The notes beneath the pieces were generated by a model. It worked only from the letters and a program-made list of their open reading frames with translations, searched no databases and was not told the DNA's origin. Below, piece after piece: positions 17,487 through 24,273 of a stretch of 43,422 bases of DNA (the first letter of the stretch is position 1; each line of letters begins with the position of its first letter). Source of the DNA: a virus. Location of the stretch: the IMG/VR virus record IMGVR_UViG_3300006919_000109, positions 1 through 43,422 of that record; one strand, 5' to 3'. The position numbers and the translations under genes were made by a program.

Positions 17487-18048
17487 AAAATTACTGTTCG
17501 GAAAAAATGTTAAGTTTTTAGGTATCGGTGCTACTGTACTTATTATTTTATTTGTAATTATTAAGACAACTTTTATTAATAATAAACAATTAGATGATGC
17601 TATTAAAAAGACAGTTTCAAACGATGATGTAAAACTTACCTTGATGATGTATGGAGTTACTTTTAATTCTTCAGTATTTGCGGATCCAGAATATAATCTT
17701 CTTTCTAAAGACTGGGTTGAAACAAATGCTCAAATGGATTTCTTACAATTCTTAAGAGATTTAGGTCTTACTGAATGGAAACAAAATGTTGGAGATTGTG
17801 ATGATTTTGCTAAAGCGTTTACAGTATTTTTAAAGTCTTATATTAAAAAAGAACACCCTAATGCAGCTTCTCCTGCTGTTGGAGAGATTTACTATATAAG
17901 AGATGAAGGTGGCGCTCATGCAATAAATGTAATTGTACTAGATGATCCTTCAGGGTTATACTCTCTATCTTTCTTCGAACCACAAGCTCAGAAGTTTGTA
18001 AACCTTTCACAAGAAGAGATAAAATCAATTTATTTCCTCTCAATTTAA
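17473..18048 (+). CDS. Membrane-anchored papain/transglutaminase-like cysteine peptidase
   Basis: The protein has 191 residues. An uncleaved N-terminal membrane anchor spans about residues 14-33 (FLGIGATVLIILFVIIKTTF), with a basic stretch before it. The outer or lumenal part shows an ordered Cys-His-Glu pattern: GDCDDFAKAF (about 106-115), GGAHAINVIV (about 145-154) and LSFFEPQAQK (about 164-173). This is the layout of transglutaminase-like and papain-like peptidases, including the C-terminal domain of some lectins. Substrate is unknown; host cell-wall or envelope protein processing is conceivable. The start overlaps the GIY-YIG gene by 14 nt. Confidence 0.62.
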   Translation: MEKIKKLLFGKNVKFLGIGATVLIILFVIIKTTFINNKQLDDAIKKTVSNDDVKLTLMMYGVTFNSSVFADPEYNLLSKDWVETNAQMDFLQFLRDLGLTEWKQNVGDCDDFAKAFTVFLKSYIKKEHPNAASPAVGEIYYIRDEGGAHAINVIVLDDPSGLYSLSFFEPQAQKFVNLSQEEIKSIYFLSI

Positions 18049-18056
18049 AAAATAAG

Positions 18057-18085
18057 TTGATTATTAAAAAACTTATGGTTACAAT
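18057..18085 (+). promoter_or_regulatory. Early promoter of the gene at 18092
   Basis: TTGATT (18057-18062), a 17 nt spacer and TACAAT (18080-18085) lie before the gene. The -10 ends 6 nt before the GTG at 18092, which supports that unusual start. Confidence 0.66.
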
Positions 18086-18091
18086 CACTTC

Positions 18092-18631
18092 GTGAACGAG
18101 ATTAAGCACCCTACTATAAACATTCCGCTATATAATTATATTTCTGCCATATCTCTGAATGAAGTTATAGATGTTATAATCGGTAAAACACAAAAAGATA
18201 TCTTTAAATATTATAACTCTTATGAAATCGATTTAACGAAAAGTTATTGTAAAAGGTTTTTCTATCATAATTTTATAAAAGAAATATGTGATATATACAT
18301 TAAACGAAAAAACCTATTTAATTTAATATTTTACTACAAAAAAGAAGATAACTTTACAAGTAAAGAAACAGAAAAGATTATAAAACTTATAAATAAACAC
18401 CTCCCTATATGCATTTATACCGGTAAAGTAAAGTTCAAACAACTAAAAGAGTATAAACAATACGGGGAAGTAATAGAAGAATGTGAAAGGATAAAAGTAT
18501 TCACTGAAAAGAAATCTCAAAAAAACTATTCATTCAAGACTATAACTTCTATATCCAAGAAATATGAGTTAAATTTTCTATCAGAGAGGTATTTTACGGA
18601 TTTAAATATAAAATTTAATCTAATCCGATAA
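18092..18631 (+). CDS. Hypothetical protein, 179 aa, GTG start
   Basis: I do not recognise this protein. It is Lys/Ile/Tyr-rich and mostly helical (for example LTKSYCKRFFYHNFIKEICD), with a second part containing LPICIYTGKVKFKQLKEY. There is no membrane segment or catalytic motif I can name. The GTG start is supported because an early-type promoter places +1 on it. It is the only clearly early gene between late genes on both sides, so it may serve a different function from its neighbours. Its last codons overlap the late promoter of the next gene. Confidence 0.7.
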   Translation: MNEIKHPTINIPLYNYISAISLNEVIDVIIGKTQKDIFKYYNSYEIDLTKSYCKRFFYHNFIKEICDIYIKRKNLFNLIFYYKKEDNFTSKETEKIIKLINKHLPICIYTGKVKFKQLKEYKQYGEVIEECERIKVFTEKKSQKNYSFKTITSISKKYELNFLSERYFTDLNIKFNLIR

Positions 18632-18634
18632 ATA
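18627..18634 (+). promoter_or_regulatory. Late promoter, GATAAATA
   Basis: This gp55-type element overlaps the stop codon of the previous gene and ends 5 nt before the ATG at 18640. Confidence 0.72.
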
Positions 18635-18639
18635 TCTAT

Positions 18640-19143
18640 ATGAGTAATTTCACTGATACTGTTTTAAAGTATATTGATTTGTATGAAAGTGGAAATGGAC
18701 TTTCATATGGAGGAAGTGGCGGAGCTTTTACCCAATCCTCAGGGCTAGATGGTGGTGGAAGTGGTACAGGTTCTTCACAAAGCCCGCTAAGATTTCCAGG
18801 AGCTTATGAAGTACCAAGTGCAGGACCGGTTCAAAAATATGCTGTACCGAGAAAGAATGATATTCCCGACTCTTTAAAAGAGTTAGCTGTAGCAGATAAT
18901 CAAGGGGTTATAAGAACCGTTATAAATAAACTTGCAAATAAAGAGCCATTAACTGCTCCAGAACAAGAGATTGTAAATCAAATAAAACAAATGGATAAGC
19001 ATAAGGATGTATCTGCGCTTAAACAATCTCTTGACAACGATGAAGAAGAAAACGAAATGAAATCTACAAGGACTGTTATGAACGATGAAGTTGAAATGAT
19101 GAATAATCCTAATCGTCCAAGATTATCATTTTCTCAAACATAA
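18640..19143 (+). CDS. Late protein with capsid-targeting-like N-terminus, 167 aa
   Basis: Function unknown. The protein starts MSNFTDTVLKYIDLYESGNG: an amphipathic helix followed by LYE-S at residues 14-17, which fits the (L/I)xE-(A/G/S) cleavage pattern of gp21-type prohead proteases. Residues 18-55 are Gly/Ser-rich and flexible. The rest is hydrophilic and helical, with an acidic stretch (DNDEEENEMK) near the end. The late promoter in front, the start motif and the neighbours with the same features suggest a head-packaged internal protein; this is inference. Confidence 0.75.
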   Translation: MSNFTDTVLKYIDLYESGNGLSYGGSGGAFTQSSGLDGGGSGTGSSQSPLRFPGAYEVPSAGPVQKYAVPRKNDIPDSLKELAVADNQGVIRTVINKLANKEPLTAPEQEIVNQIKQMDKHKDVSALKQSLDNDEEENEMKSTRTVMNDEVEMMNNPNRPRLSFSQT

Positions 19144-19146
19144 ATA
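19139..19146 (+). promoter_or_regulatory. Late promoter, CATAAATA
   Basis: This gp55-type element spans the stop codon of the previous gene and ends 5 nt before the ATG at 19152. Confidence 0.72.
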
Positions 19147-19151
19147 CTATT

Positions 19152-19850
19152 ATGGAAATAAGTCCTTTTGATGCAAAAATTATTGAAATGCTTTCTCGAA
19201 TTGATGAGGAAGAAGGTTATGATTGGGGTTCTTCTATAGAAGTTGACCAAGGTGCTAATTATAATCAAGATCTAGTCGCTAAAAAATTATTGAGAATCGG
19301 TACTTTTGAACTTGTTGATAAGAATGATGAGTTTTATACCCTTAAAGGTAAAGGTGGTTTAGAAGTAAAAGTTGATAAAAACGGAAGAGTTAACGGTAAA
19401 ACCTATAAAGATTTTCTAAAATATTTAGGTTATTTATCCAAAAAATATAAAGAAAATAACCCAGTTGAAGAAGCTGATATTCCTCTCCCTTCAGCTCCTT
19501 CCGTAGGCGATATGCCTGAAGGTCCTTCGAATTTAGTTACCGGGGAAATGCCAATGCCTGATGCTGCAGCACCACCCGAAGACGCTCCTATAGAAGGTGA
19601 GGAAGAAGAAGAAAAAGAAACTCCGGAAGGTATTAGAGAATATATTGATATGATTAGAAGAGCCCTTACTCTTGACCCTAATACTTTAGAACTTTCAGAT
19701 TTTCAAAAGAAAGCTCTATATACTACTGTAACAGCTAAAAATGCAGAAGATAAATTAAAAGTCTATAATAAGATTTTAAATGATTATGATCCTATTGAGC
19801 AGCCTTCTGAAGTACCTAATTACGATCCTTACGCAACAAAAAATTCATAA
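19152..19850 (+). CDS. Late acidic protein, 232 aa
   Basis: No family is recognised. The N-terminus MEISPFDAKIIEMLSRIDEE is again an amphipathic helix of the kind seen in its neighbours, with IDE-E at 17-20 as an imperfect (L/I)xE site. A folded domain (about 35-95; KGKGGLEVKVDKNGRVNGKT) is followed by a long Pro/Ala/Glu linker (about 105-160) with an acidic run EGEEEEEKE, then a C-terminal helical domain (about 163-210). The late promoter and the ATG overlap with the next gene (TAATG) mean that it and the nucleotidyltransferase are made together. Confidence 0.75.
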   Translation: MEISPFDAKIIEMLSRIDEEEGYDWGSSIEVDQGANYNQDLVAKKLLRIGTFELVDKNDEFYTLKGKGGLEVKVDKNGRVNGKTYKDFLKYLGYLSKKYKENNPVEEADIPLPSAPSVGDMPEGPSNLVTGEMPMPDAAAPPEDAPIEGEEEEEKETPEGIREYIDMIRRALTLDPNTLELSDFQKKALYTTVTAKNAEDKLKVYNKILNDYDPIEQPSEVPNYDPYATKNS

Positions 19851-20482
19851 TGTTAAAAATTTTTGACCAGTTAGTAGAGGCTGTAGTAAATCATAACGAT
19901 TTAATTAGTCAGCCTAAAAAAGATTCTGCTTATTTTATATTTGGAAGAATGCACCCACCTACTGCTGGTCATCAACATCTTATTAACTTAGGAAAAGAGC
20001 TTGCTGAAAAAAACGATGGGGATTTTTATGTTTTTTTATCTCCAAGCTCAAAGGATAAAAAAAGTCCGTTAGAATATCAAAGCAGACTTGATGTTTTTAG
20101 AAATAATCCAAACTTTAAAGATATTAACATTGTAGATAATGATAAGGTTAAGACTCCTCAACATGCTGCAGGCTATCTTAAAAACATTTTAGGATATCCC
20201 GTACTACATATTATCGCTGGTAGTGATAGGGCAGATTACTATAGAGATACGTTTAGCAGACCGATGAGAGACGGATCCAAAGTAAATGTAGAAGTCCTAG
20301 GCGGTGAGAGAAGTTTAACTGGTAAGCAAGATCCTAATGACCCTTCTACTATAAAAGGTTCAAAAATGAGAGCTGCTGCTATTAAGGGAGACTTTGAAGA
20401 ATTTAAAAAAGGGGTACCAACCGGTACCCCTGACGAAACAATAAAAAGTGTTTATGATAAAATAAGAGAGAAATTAGTTTAA
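19850..20482 (+). CDS. Nucleotidyltransferase of the HxGH (NMN adenylyl/cytidylyltransferase) superfamily
   Basis: The 210-residue protein carries GRMHPPTAGHQHLI at about 31-44, the nucleotide-binding (T/H)xGH loop of the superfamily. Later come SPSSKDKKSPL and KGSKMRAAAIKGDFEEF (about 167-183), which takes the place of the ISSTxxR motif. Relatives join a nucleoside triphosphate to NMN, phosphopantetheine or a phospho-sugar/alcohol. NMN adenylyltransferase is one option, but the substrate cannot be read. The first residues MLKIFDQLVEAVV form a short helix with LVE-A (8-11), a perfect gp21-type cleavage site, so it may be an enzyme packaged in the head and injected. It ends tail-to-tail with the tubulin-like gene, sharing TTAA. 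Confidence 0.82.
   Translation: MLKIFDQLVEAVVNHNDLISQPKKDSAYFIFGRMHPPTAGHQHLINLGKELAEKNDGDFYVFLSPSSKDKKSPLEYQSRLDVFRNNPNFKDINIVDNDKVKTPQHAAGYLKNILGYPVLHIIAGSDRADYYRDTFSRPMRDGSKVNVEVLGGERSLTGKQDPNDPSTIKGSKMRAAAIKGDFEEFKKGVPTGTPDETIKSVYDKIREKLV
20405..20431 (-). terminator. Rho-independent terminator of the tubulin-like gene, inside an opposing ORF
   Basis: GGGGTACC (20411-20418) and GGTACCCC (20423-20430) form a perfect stem with a 4 nt loop, plus an A-T closing pair. On the minus strand it is followed by six U (complement of 20405-20410). It lies about 50 nt beyond the tubulin-like stop, within the coding sequence of the nucleotidyltransferase. Confidence 0.85.
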
Positions 20483-21645
20483 ATATCTCTTTCAATATCA
20501 CCAACACGTGCTAGTTCATCTAGCTTATCTTCTGGTTTTCCAAGACCACCAATAGCTGTAAAGATACTTAATCCAGATTTATTACCCTTATAAATACCTT
20601 GATGTACGGTAGAATTTGTCTTAAGAGTTCTCGTTAGCTGTTCAAACGCTTGATCTAAATATTCTTGAGGAATATTATCAAGAGAATCTTCATCACCAAT
20701 AACAACTGCAGCAGCGACATTACCTGTGCTCAACTTGATACCACCAGAAAGAATATTTTTCTGTAAATTATCTCGCATTGCTTTTGAAATATCTGTACCG
20801 TCAGCCCACTTAGTAACTTGAGTTGCTCCGAATACCATTACACCACTATCTAAAACAGTCTTATAATCTTTATTATCAAATGTAGAGTAACTACTATTTT
20901 TAGTAATAATATTATTAAAAAGGTTGAATAGGGTACAAATACTACCATTAGAAGTAGACCAGAATTGATTAATACTTAAACGAGGATAAAGTTTATTAAT
21001 CTTTTCATTATCAATAATAACTAATGGAGAAACAACACCTTGATCAACGTACTTTAATACTTCTTTAAGTGTTTTGTAAGCATTTGCAGCACATTTTTTA
21101 CCTTCGGTAATCTTAGGTAATGCTAAAAATACCCCTACCTTGTCAGATGAAGCTTTAGTAGAAGCTTGATACTCTCTAGCAATTTCAATTAATTCTGCAG
21201 TAGTACCAGAACCAGTACCACCACCTGCACCTGCACAAACAATTACTCTATCAAAGTCTCCTGCAAAAGATCTTCTAAACAAATCAAGAATATCTTCACG
21301 CTGCTCTTTGATAACCGCTCTTGCAACTTCTCTATCTTTACCAGCTCCAGATTCGTTGCCGATCTTAAGCTTATTCGAAATACTACAGGTTGCAAGATCT
21401 TGAGCAGCAGTATTAACTGCGCAAACTCTCTTATATCCAAGTTTGTTAAATGTTTCAGCGATTCTCGAACCACCTTGACCAGAGCCAACAAAAGCAAACT
21501 TGAAACCTACTGGAATTGAATCCTCAATATTAACATCAACTTCTTCTTCAGAAGGCATTGGAATATCAGGCAACTCCATGTCAAAAGTATCATCGCTTTG
21601 GTTTACGATAATATCATCATTTTCATTTTTTTGTTCTTCACTCAT
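20479..21645 (-). CDS. Tubulin/FtsZ-like GTPase
   Basis: The protein has 388 residues. An acidic disordered N-terminus (about 1-45) precedes a tubulin/FtsZ GTPase fold. The first nucleotide loop is FVGSGQGGSRIAE (about 52-64), then AVNTAAQDL (about 76). The G-box is GAGGGTGSGTTAEL (about 138-151), matching the tubulin signature GGGTGSG. A T7-loop-like TFDNKDYKTVLDSG (about 257-270) keeps the two Asp that activate GTP hydrolysis in FtsZ (NxDxxD), with Thr in the Asn place. Such proteins polymerise; phage PhuZ and TubZ position DNA. A late-type element (CTTAAATA) ends 5 nt before its ATG. The partner and role in a T4-like phage are unknown. Confidence 0.88.
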   Translation of the reverse strand: MSEEQKNENDDIIVNQSDDTFDMELPDIPMPSEEEVDVNIEDSIPVGFKFAFVGSGQGGSRIAETFNKLGYKRVCAVNTAAQDLATCSISNKLKIGNESGAGKDREVARAVIKEQREDILDLFRRSFAGDFDRVIVCAGAGGGTGSGTTAELIEIAREYQASTKASSDKVGVFLALPKITEGKKCAANAYKTLKEVLKYVDQGVVSPLVIIDNEKINKLYPRLSINQFWSTSNGSICTLFNLFNNIITKNSSYSTFDNKDYKTVLDSGVMVFGATQVTKWADGTDISKAMRDNLQKNILSGGIKLSTGNVAAAVVIGDEDSLDNIPQEYLDQAFEQLTRTLKTNSTVHQGIYKGNKSGLSIFTAIGGLGKPEDKLDELARVGDIERDI

Positions 21646-21650
21646 ATTTT

Positions 21651-21658
21651 TATTTAAG
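21651..21658 (-). promoter_or_regulatory. Late promoter of the tubulin-like gene, CTTAAATA
   Basis: The element (21658-21651, minus strand) ends 5 nt before the ATG at 21645. I see no -35, so it is assigned to the late class. Confidence 0.62.
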
Positions 21659-21908
21659 TTTTTGGTTTAAAAGCTTCTAAGAAAATTTCTAGAACTGTTT
21701 TTTCTTTTACTGTATTATTTACTGTTGGAACCTCTACTACATCGCCCAACATATCATAATCACCATAAATTTTTTCATCGTCGTACTCTGTAAAATCAAT
21801 TACTTCTTTTTCTACAACTGGTACAGGCTCTGCTGTAGCTTCTAGTTTATTCTTCTTTTCAATATCTTTTAAGATAATCGTACAAAGTTCCCTGTTTCTG
21901 GGTCTCTT
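21654..21908 (-). pseudogene. Frame-shifted C-terminal extension of the 101-aa gene
   Basis: An open frame of 84 codons runs from a stop at 21909-21911 to the stop at 21654-21656 and has no ATG, GTG or TTG start at its beginning. Its product is acidic and coherent (for example IILKDIEKKNKLEA, VIDFTEYDDEKIYG and a C-terminal EIFLEAFKPKT). It follows the 101-aa gene in the -1 frame with a 40 nt overlap, so the two were probably one protein of about 170 residues. The cause may be an indel, a sequencing error or a recoding event; I see no classical slippery heptamer in the overlap. Confidence 0.55.
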
Positions 21909-22174
21909 TTAGATCTTGTAATAAAGCTTTCAATTTCAGCTTTGGTAAATACTCCTTCTAATCTTTCGATAGGATTTTTAAGATCTCCCCAGATATAATG
22001 AATAAGATACCTTTCTGTTACTCTTGCACAATCTCTTATAACGAAATAGGCAGCCTTTTTAAGTATTTTTACTCCAGTATCTGGCTTATTTGCAGCAGTT
22101 TTAGCAGGACTTAAAAGCGCAGCCTGCTTACTTTCACTCGCTTTAAGAATTTTATGTTCAAATTCGTACGCCAT
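21869..22174 (-). CDS. Hypothetical protein, 101 aa, probably truncated by frameshift
   Basis: No family is recognised. The protein MAYEFEHKILKASESKQAAL... is helical and basic, with an RDCARVTERYLIHYIWGDL core and a C-terminal KAEIESFITRSKRDPETGNF. The frame stops at 21869 while the adjacent -1 frame stays open for about 70 more codons, so the intended product may be longer. A possible TTTACA-N15-TATAAT promoter (22219-22193) and a TAAATA element lie upstream. Neighbours are the tubulin-like gene downstream and folE upstream, the latter separated by a strong terminator. Confidence 0.65.
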   Translation of the reverse strand: MAYEFEHKILKASESKQAALLSPAKTAANKPDTGVKILKKAAYFVIRDCARVTERYLIHYIWGDLKNPIERLEGVFTKAEIESFITRSKRDPETGNFVRLS

Positions 22175-22220
22175 ATTATATACTTATTTAGTATTATACG
22201 ACACTTTTACAACTGTAAAC

Positions 22221-22253
22221 AAAAAAAAGAGGGAGAAAAAATCCCCCTCTTTT
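22221..22253 (-). terminator. Rho-independent terminator after folE
   Basis: AAAAGAGGG (22225-22233) pairs with CCCTCTTTT (22245-22253) around an A-rich loop, and on the minus strand the stem is followed by eight U. It lies 19 nt past the folE stop. Confidence 0.88.
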
Positions 22254-22272
22254 ACAACTAATTTCTACTAAT

Positions 22273-22929
22273 CTAACCGTAAATAGGTTTACGGATGAAT
22301 TCATAAAACTCATTTCTTGTTGCAGAATCATCCATAAAATCTCCAGACAACTTACTCGTCTTCATAACACAACCATCATGCTTAACACCTCTCAAGCAAG
22401 CACATGTATGAGTTGCTTCAATAACTACCGCTACTCCTTTATTCCTTTCACATACTTCATCAATCGCTGTATGAATTTGCATCGTCATCCCTTCTTGAAT
22501 CTGTGGGCGTCTTGCGAAGTATTCTACAATACGGTTTAGCTTGCTCAGACCAATTACCCTACCTTCGAGTGAAGGGATATATGCGACATGCGCTTTACCT
22601 GTAAACGCAAGATGATGATGACTACATAGGCTCTTAACAGGGATATTAGTCTGAGCAACTATACCATCGTAACCATCAGATGGAAACGAAGTAACTTTTG
22701 GTGGCGCATTATAGCAGCCAGAAATAAGATCATAAACAAATGACTTCGCTACCCGATATGGGGTGTTATCACTATTAGGATCTGACCGCCAATCAAAGCC
22801 GAGAGCGTCTAGAAATTTCTCATAGGCTTTTGACGCGTTATTAATAATATCTTCTTGTTGTTCCTCCGTTAGAGCTACTGAACTATTAGCAGTAGGTAAC
22901 AAAAATTCTTTCACTCGTTCATCATTCAT
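22273..22929 (-). CDS. folE: GTP cyclohydrolase I
   Basis: FolE converts GTP to dihydroneopterin triphosphate, the first step towards 7-deazaguanines (and folate). The zinc and active-site motif CSHHHLAFTGKAHVAYIP is near residues 99-116, followed by GLSKLNRIVEYFARRPQIQE and the second zinc Cys in THTCACLRGVKHDG, all canonical. I chose the ATG at 22929 (MNDERVKEF, 218 residues) over one 51 nt upstream, because a TTGATT-N16-TATAAT promoter ends 7 nt before it and the longer form would lie across that promoter. With queD, queE and queC in the window, its role is most likely preQ0 supply. Confidence 0.96.
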   Translation of the reverse strand: MNDERVKEFLLPTANSSVALTEEQQEDIINNASKAYEKFLDALGFDWRSDPNSDNTPYRVAKSFVYDLISGCYNAPPKVTSFPSDGYDGIVAQTNIPVKSLCSHHHLAFTGKAHVAYIPSLEGRVIGLSKLNRIVEYFARRPQIQEGMTMQIHTAIDEVCERNKGVAVVIEATHTCACLRGVKHDGCVMKTSKLSGDFMDDSATRNEFYEFIRKPIYG

Positions 22930-22936
22930 ATTTTTT

Positions 22937-22964
22937 ATTATAAGTGTTGCTCTACGAAAATCAA
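22937..22964 (-). promoter_or_regulatory. Early promoter of folE
   Basis: TTGATT (22964-22959), a 16 nt spacer and TATAAT (22942-22937) lie on the minus strand, 7 nt before the ATG at 22929. It stands back to back with the late promoter at 22968. Confidence 0.82.
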
Positions 22965-22967
22965 CTA

Positions 22968-22975
22968 TATAAATA
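22968..22975 (+). promoter_or_regulatory. Late promoter, perfect TATAAATA
   Basis: This is an exact T4 late consensus, 6 nt before the ATG at 22982 of the first sulfotransferase. Only 3 nt separate it from the divergent folE promoter -35. Confidence 0.82.
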
Positions 22976-22981
22976 AACAAT

Positions 22982-23614
22982 ATGCCTATTTGTCATGATA
23001 AAAGAGTTATTTTTATTCATATACCTAAAACAGGAGGTTCTGCGGTTACGAAGGCAATGGGGTTAGATAGAGAAAACCCAGAACACTTAAGTCAAAATAA
23101 CTATAAAGATTCAATATTTTTTGAGGATAGGTGGTGGTTACCACTTCATTTACCAGCGAGAGCTATTAAAGAACTTTATCCTGAAGAGTATGAAAACTAT
23201 CATAAATTTACCGTAATTAGAAACCCTTATTATAGATTACTTTCAGCTTATTTTGATAAAGTTAAGCTTGATTGTCCGTATTCAATTATCTTTGATAATC
23301 TTAATCCTGATCATTTTGGTGAGTGGGTCTGGAGTATAAAAGAAGGTTTGATTGATAACGAACATGTTAGGCTCCAGTCAGATTATTTTAATTTAGAAGA
23401 AACTGAAATTATAAGATATGACTATATTAAAAAAGCGTGGGCAATTTTTGCCGAATCATATAATTTTACTATAACTTTACCTAGAGAAAATACAAGCGAT
23501 CTCGAAAAACCTACTTCAGAATATTTTTGCGAAATTTATCCAGAAACGATTAGACTTATTAACGAAATATACGATAAAGATTTTGAAATTCTTAAATATA
23601 GAAAACTATTTTAA
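22982..23614 (+). CDS. Sulfotransferase family 2-like protein, copy 1
   Basis: This 210-residue PAPS-dependent sulfotransferase-like protein carries the 5'-phosphosulfate loop VIFIHIPKTGGSAV (about 9-22) and the 3'-phosphate motif FTVIRNPYYRLLSAYF (about 78-93). It is small for the family but has both PAPS motifs. Relatives sulfate carbohydrates or proteins, so a virion glycan or a host surface polysaccharide is a reasonable target. It has a perfect late promoter and is followed 2 nt later by a paralogue, so both are late proteins made together. Confidence 0.85.
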   Translation: MPICHDKRVIFIHIPKTGGSAVTKAMGLDRENPEHLSQNNYKDSIFFEDRWWLPLHLPARAIKELYPEEYENYHKFTVIRNPYYRLLSAYFDKVKLDCPYSIIFDNLNPDHFGEWVWSIKEGLIDNEHVRLQSDYFNLEETEIIRYDYIKKAWAIFAESYNFTITLPRENTSDLEKPTSEYFCEIYPETIRLINEIYDKDFEILKYRKLF

Positions 23615-23616
23615 TT

Positions 23617-24243
23617 ATGCCAATTATAGATAAACATAAACTAATTCATTTACATGTACCGAAAACAGGCGGTTCGTCGATTATTAATTTTTTTGATATA
23701 TGGGGCGACGACGGAGCATTACATACATTCAAATCAGTTTTTATAGACGGTATTACTTGTACTCCACAACATTTTACTGGTTTAATGTTACAAAATTTGT
23801 TTCCTAAAAAATTCGAAAATTATAGAAAATTTATTGTTGTAAGGGATCCTTATACGAGAATTATTTCGAGTTATATTGATAAAATTAAACACTACTGTCC
23901 ATACGGCTTTAAAATTACGGAACTTGATAAAGATCATTTTCACCAATGGGTAGAGAGTAGTACTAAGCTAAATAATTTTGATCATATTTTACCTCAAGTA
24001 AGATATATCGGTCCGTTTGTTGTAGACTATTTATTAAAGTTTGAAAATCTAGAACAAGAATTTTATCAAATGTTGAACTATTTTAATATTAAAACAGATA
24101 AAAAATTACCAAAAATTAATACTGCAGCCCAACCGGTTTCAACCCTTGAACTTTCTTATCAAATAAAAACCGAAACTCTTACTCTAATTAATAATTACTA
24201 CAGTAAAGATTTTGAATTTTTCGGATACGAAAAAAGATGTTGA
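23617..24243 (+). CDS. Sulfotransferase family 2-like protein, copy 2
   Basis: This is a 208-residue paralogue of the preceding gene with the same plan: LIHLHVPKTGGSSIIN (about 9-24) and FIVVRDPYTRIISSYIDKIK (about 73-92). Both copies then carry a CPYG/CPYS segment and a shared DHFxxWV motif. Identity between the two seems modest, so the duplication is not recent and substrates may differ. It has no promoter of its own, and its stop codon overlaps the -35 of the queD promoter. Confidence 0.82.
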   Translation: MPIIDKHKLIHLHVPKTGGSSIINFFDIWGDDGALHTFKSVFIDGITCTPQHFTGLMLQNLFPKKFENYRKFIVVRDPYTRIISSYIDKIKHYCPYGFKITELDKDHFHQWVESSTKLNNFDHILPQVRYIGPFVVDYLLKFENLEQEFYQMLNYFNIKTDKKLPKINTAAQPVSTLELSYQIKTETLTLINNYYSKDFEFFGYEKRC

Positions 24244-24267
24244 TTTTAGCGAAAAGTATTTTACAAT
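24240..24267 (+). promoter_or_regulatory. Early promoter of queD-queE
   Basis: TTGATT (24240-24245), a 16 nt spacer and TACAAT (24262-24267) end 6 nt before the queD ATG. The -35 overlaps the stop codon of the upstream sulfotransferase gene. Confidence 0.75.
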
Positions 24268-24273
24268 CGATAT

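Noticed and set aside
21869-21911. Programmed -1 frameshift
   Set aside because: No X-XXY-YYZ slippery heptamer is in the overlap and no strong downstream structure was evident, so I list it as a frameshift of unknown cause.
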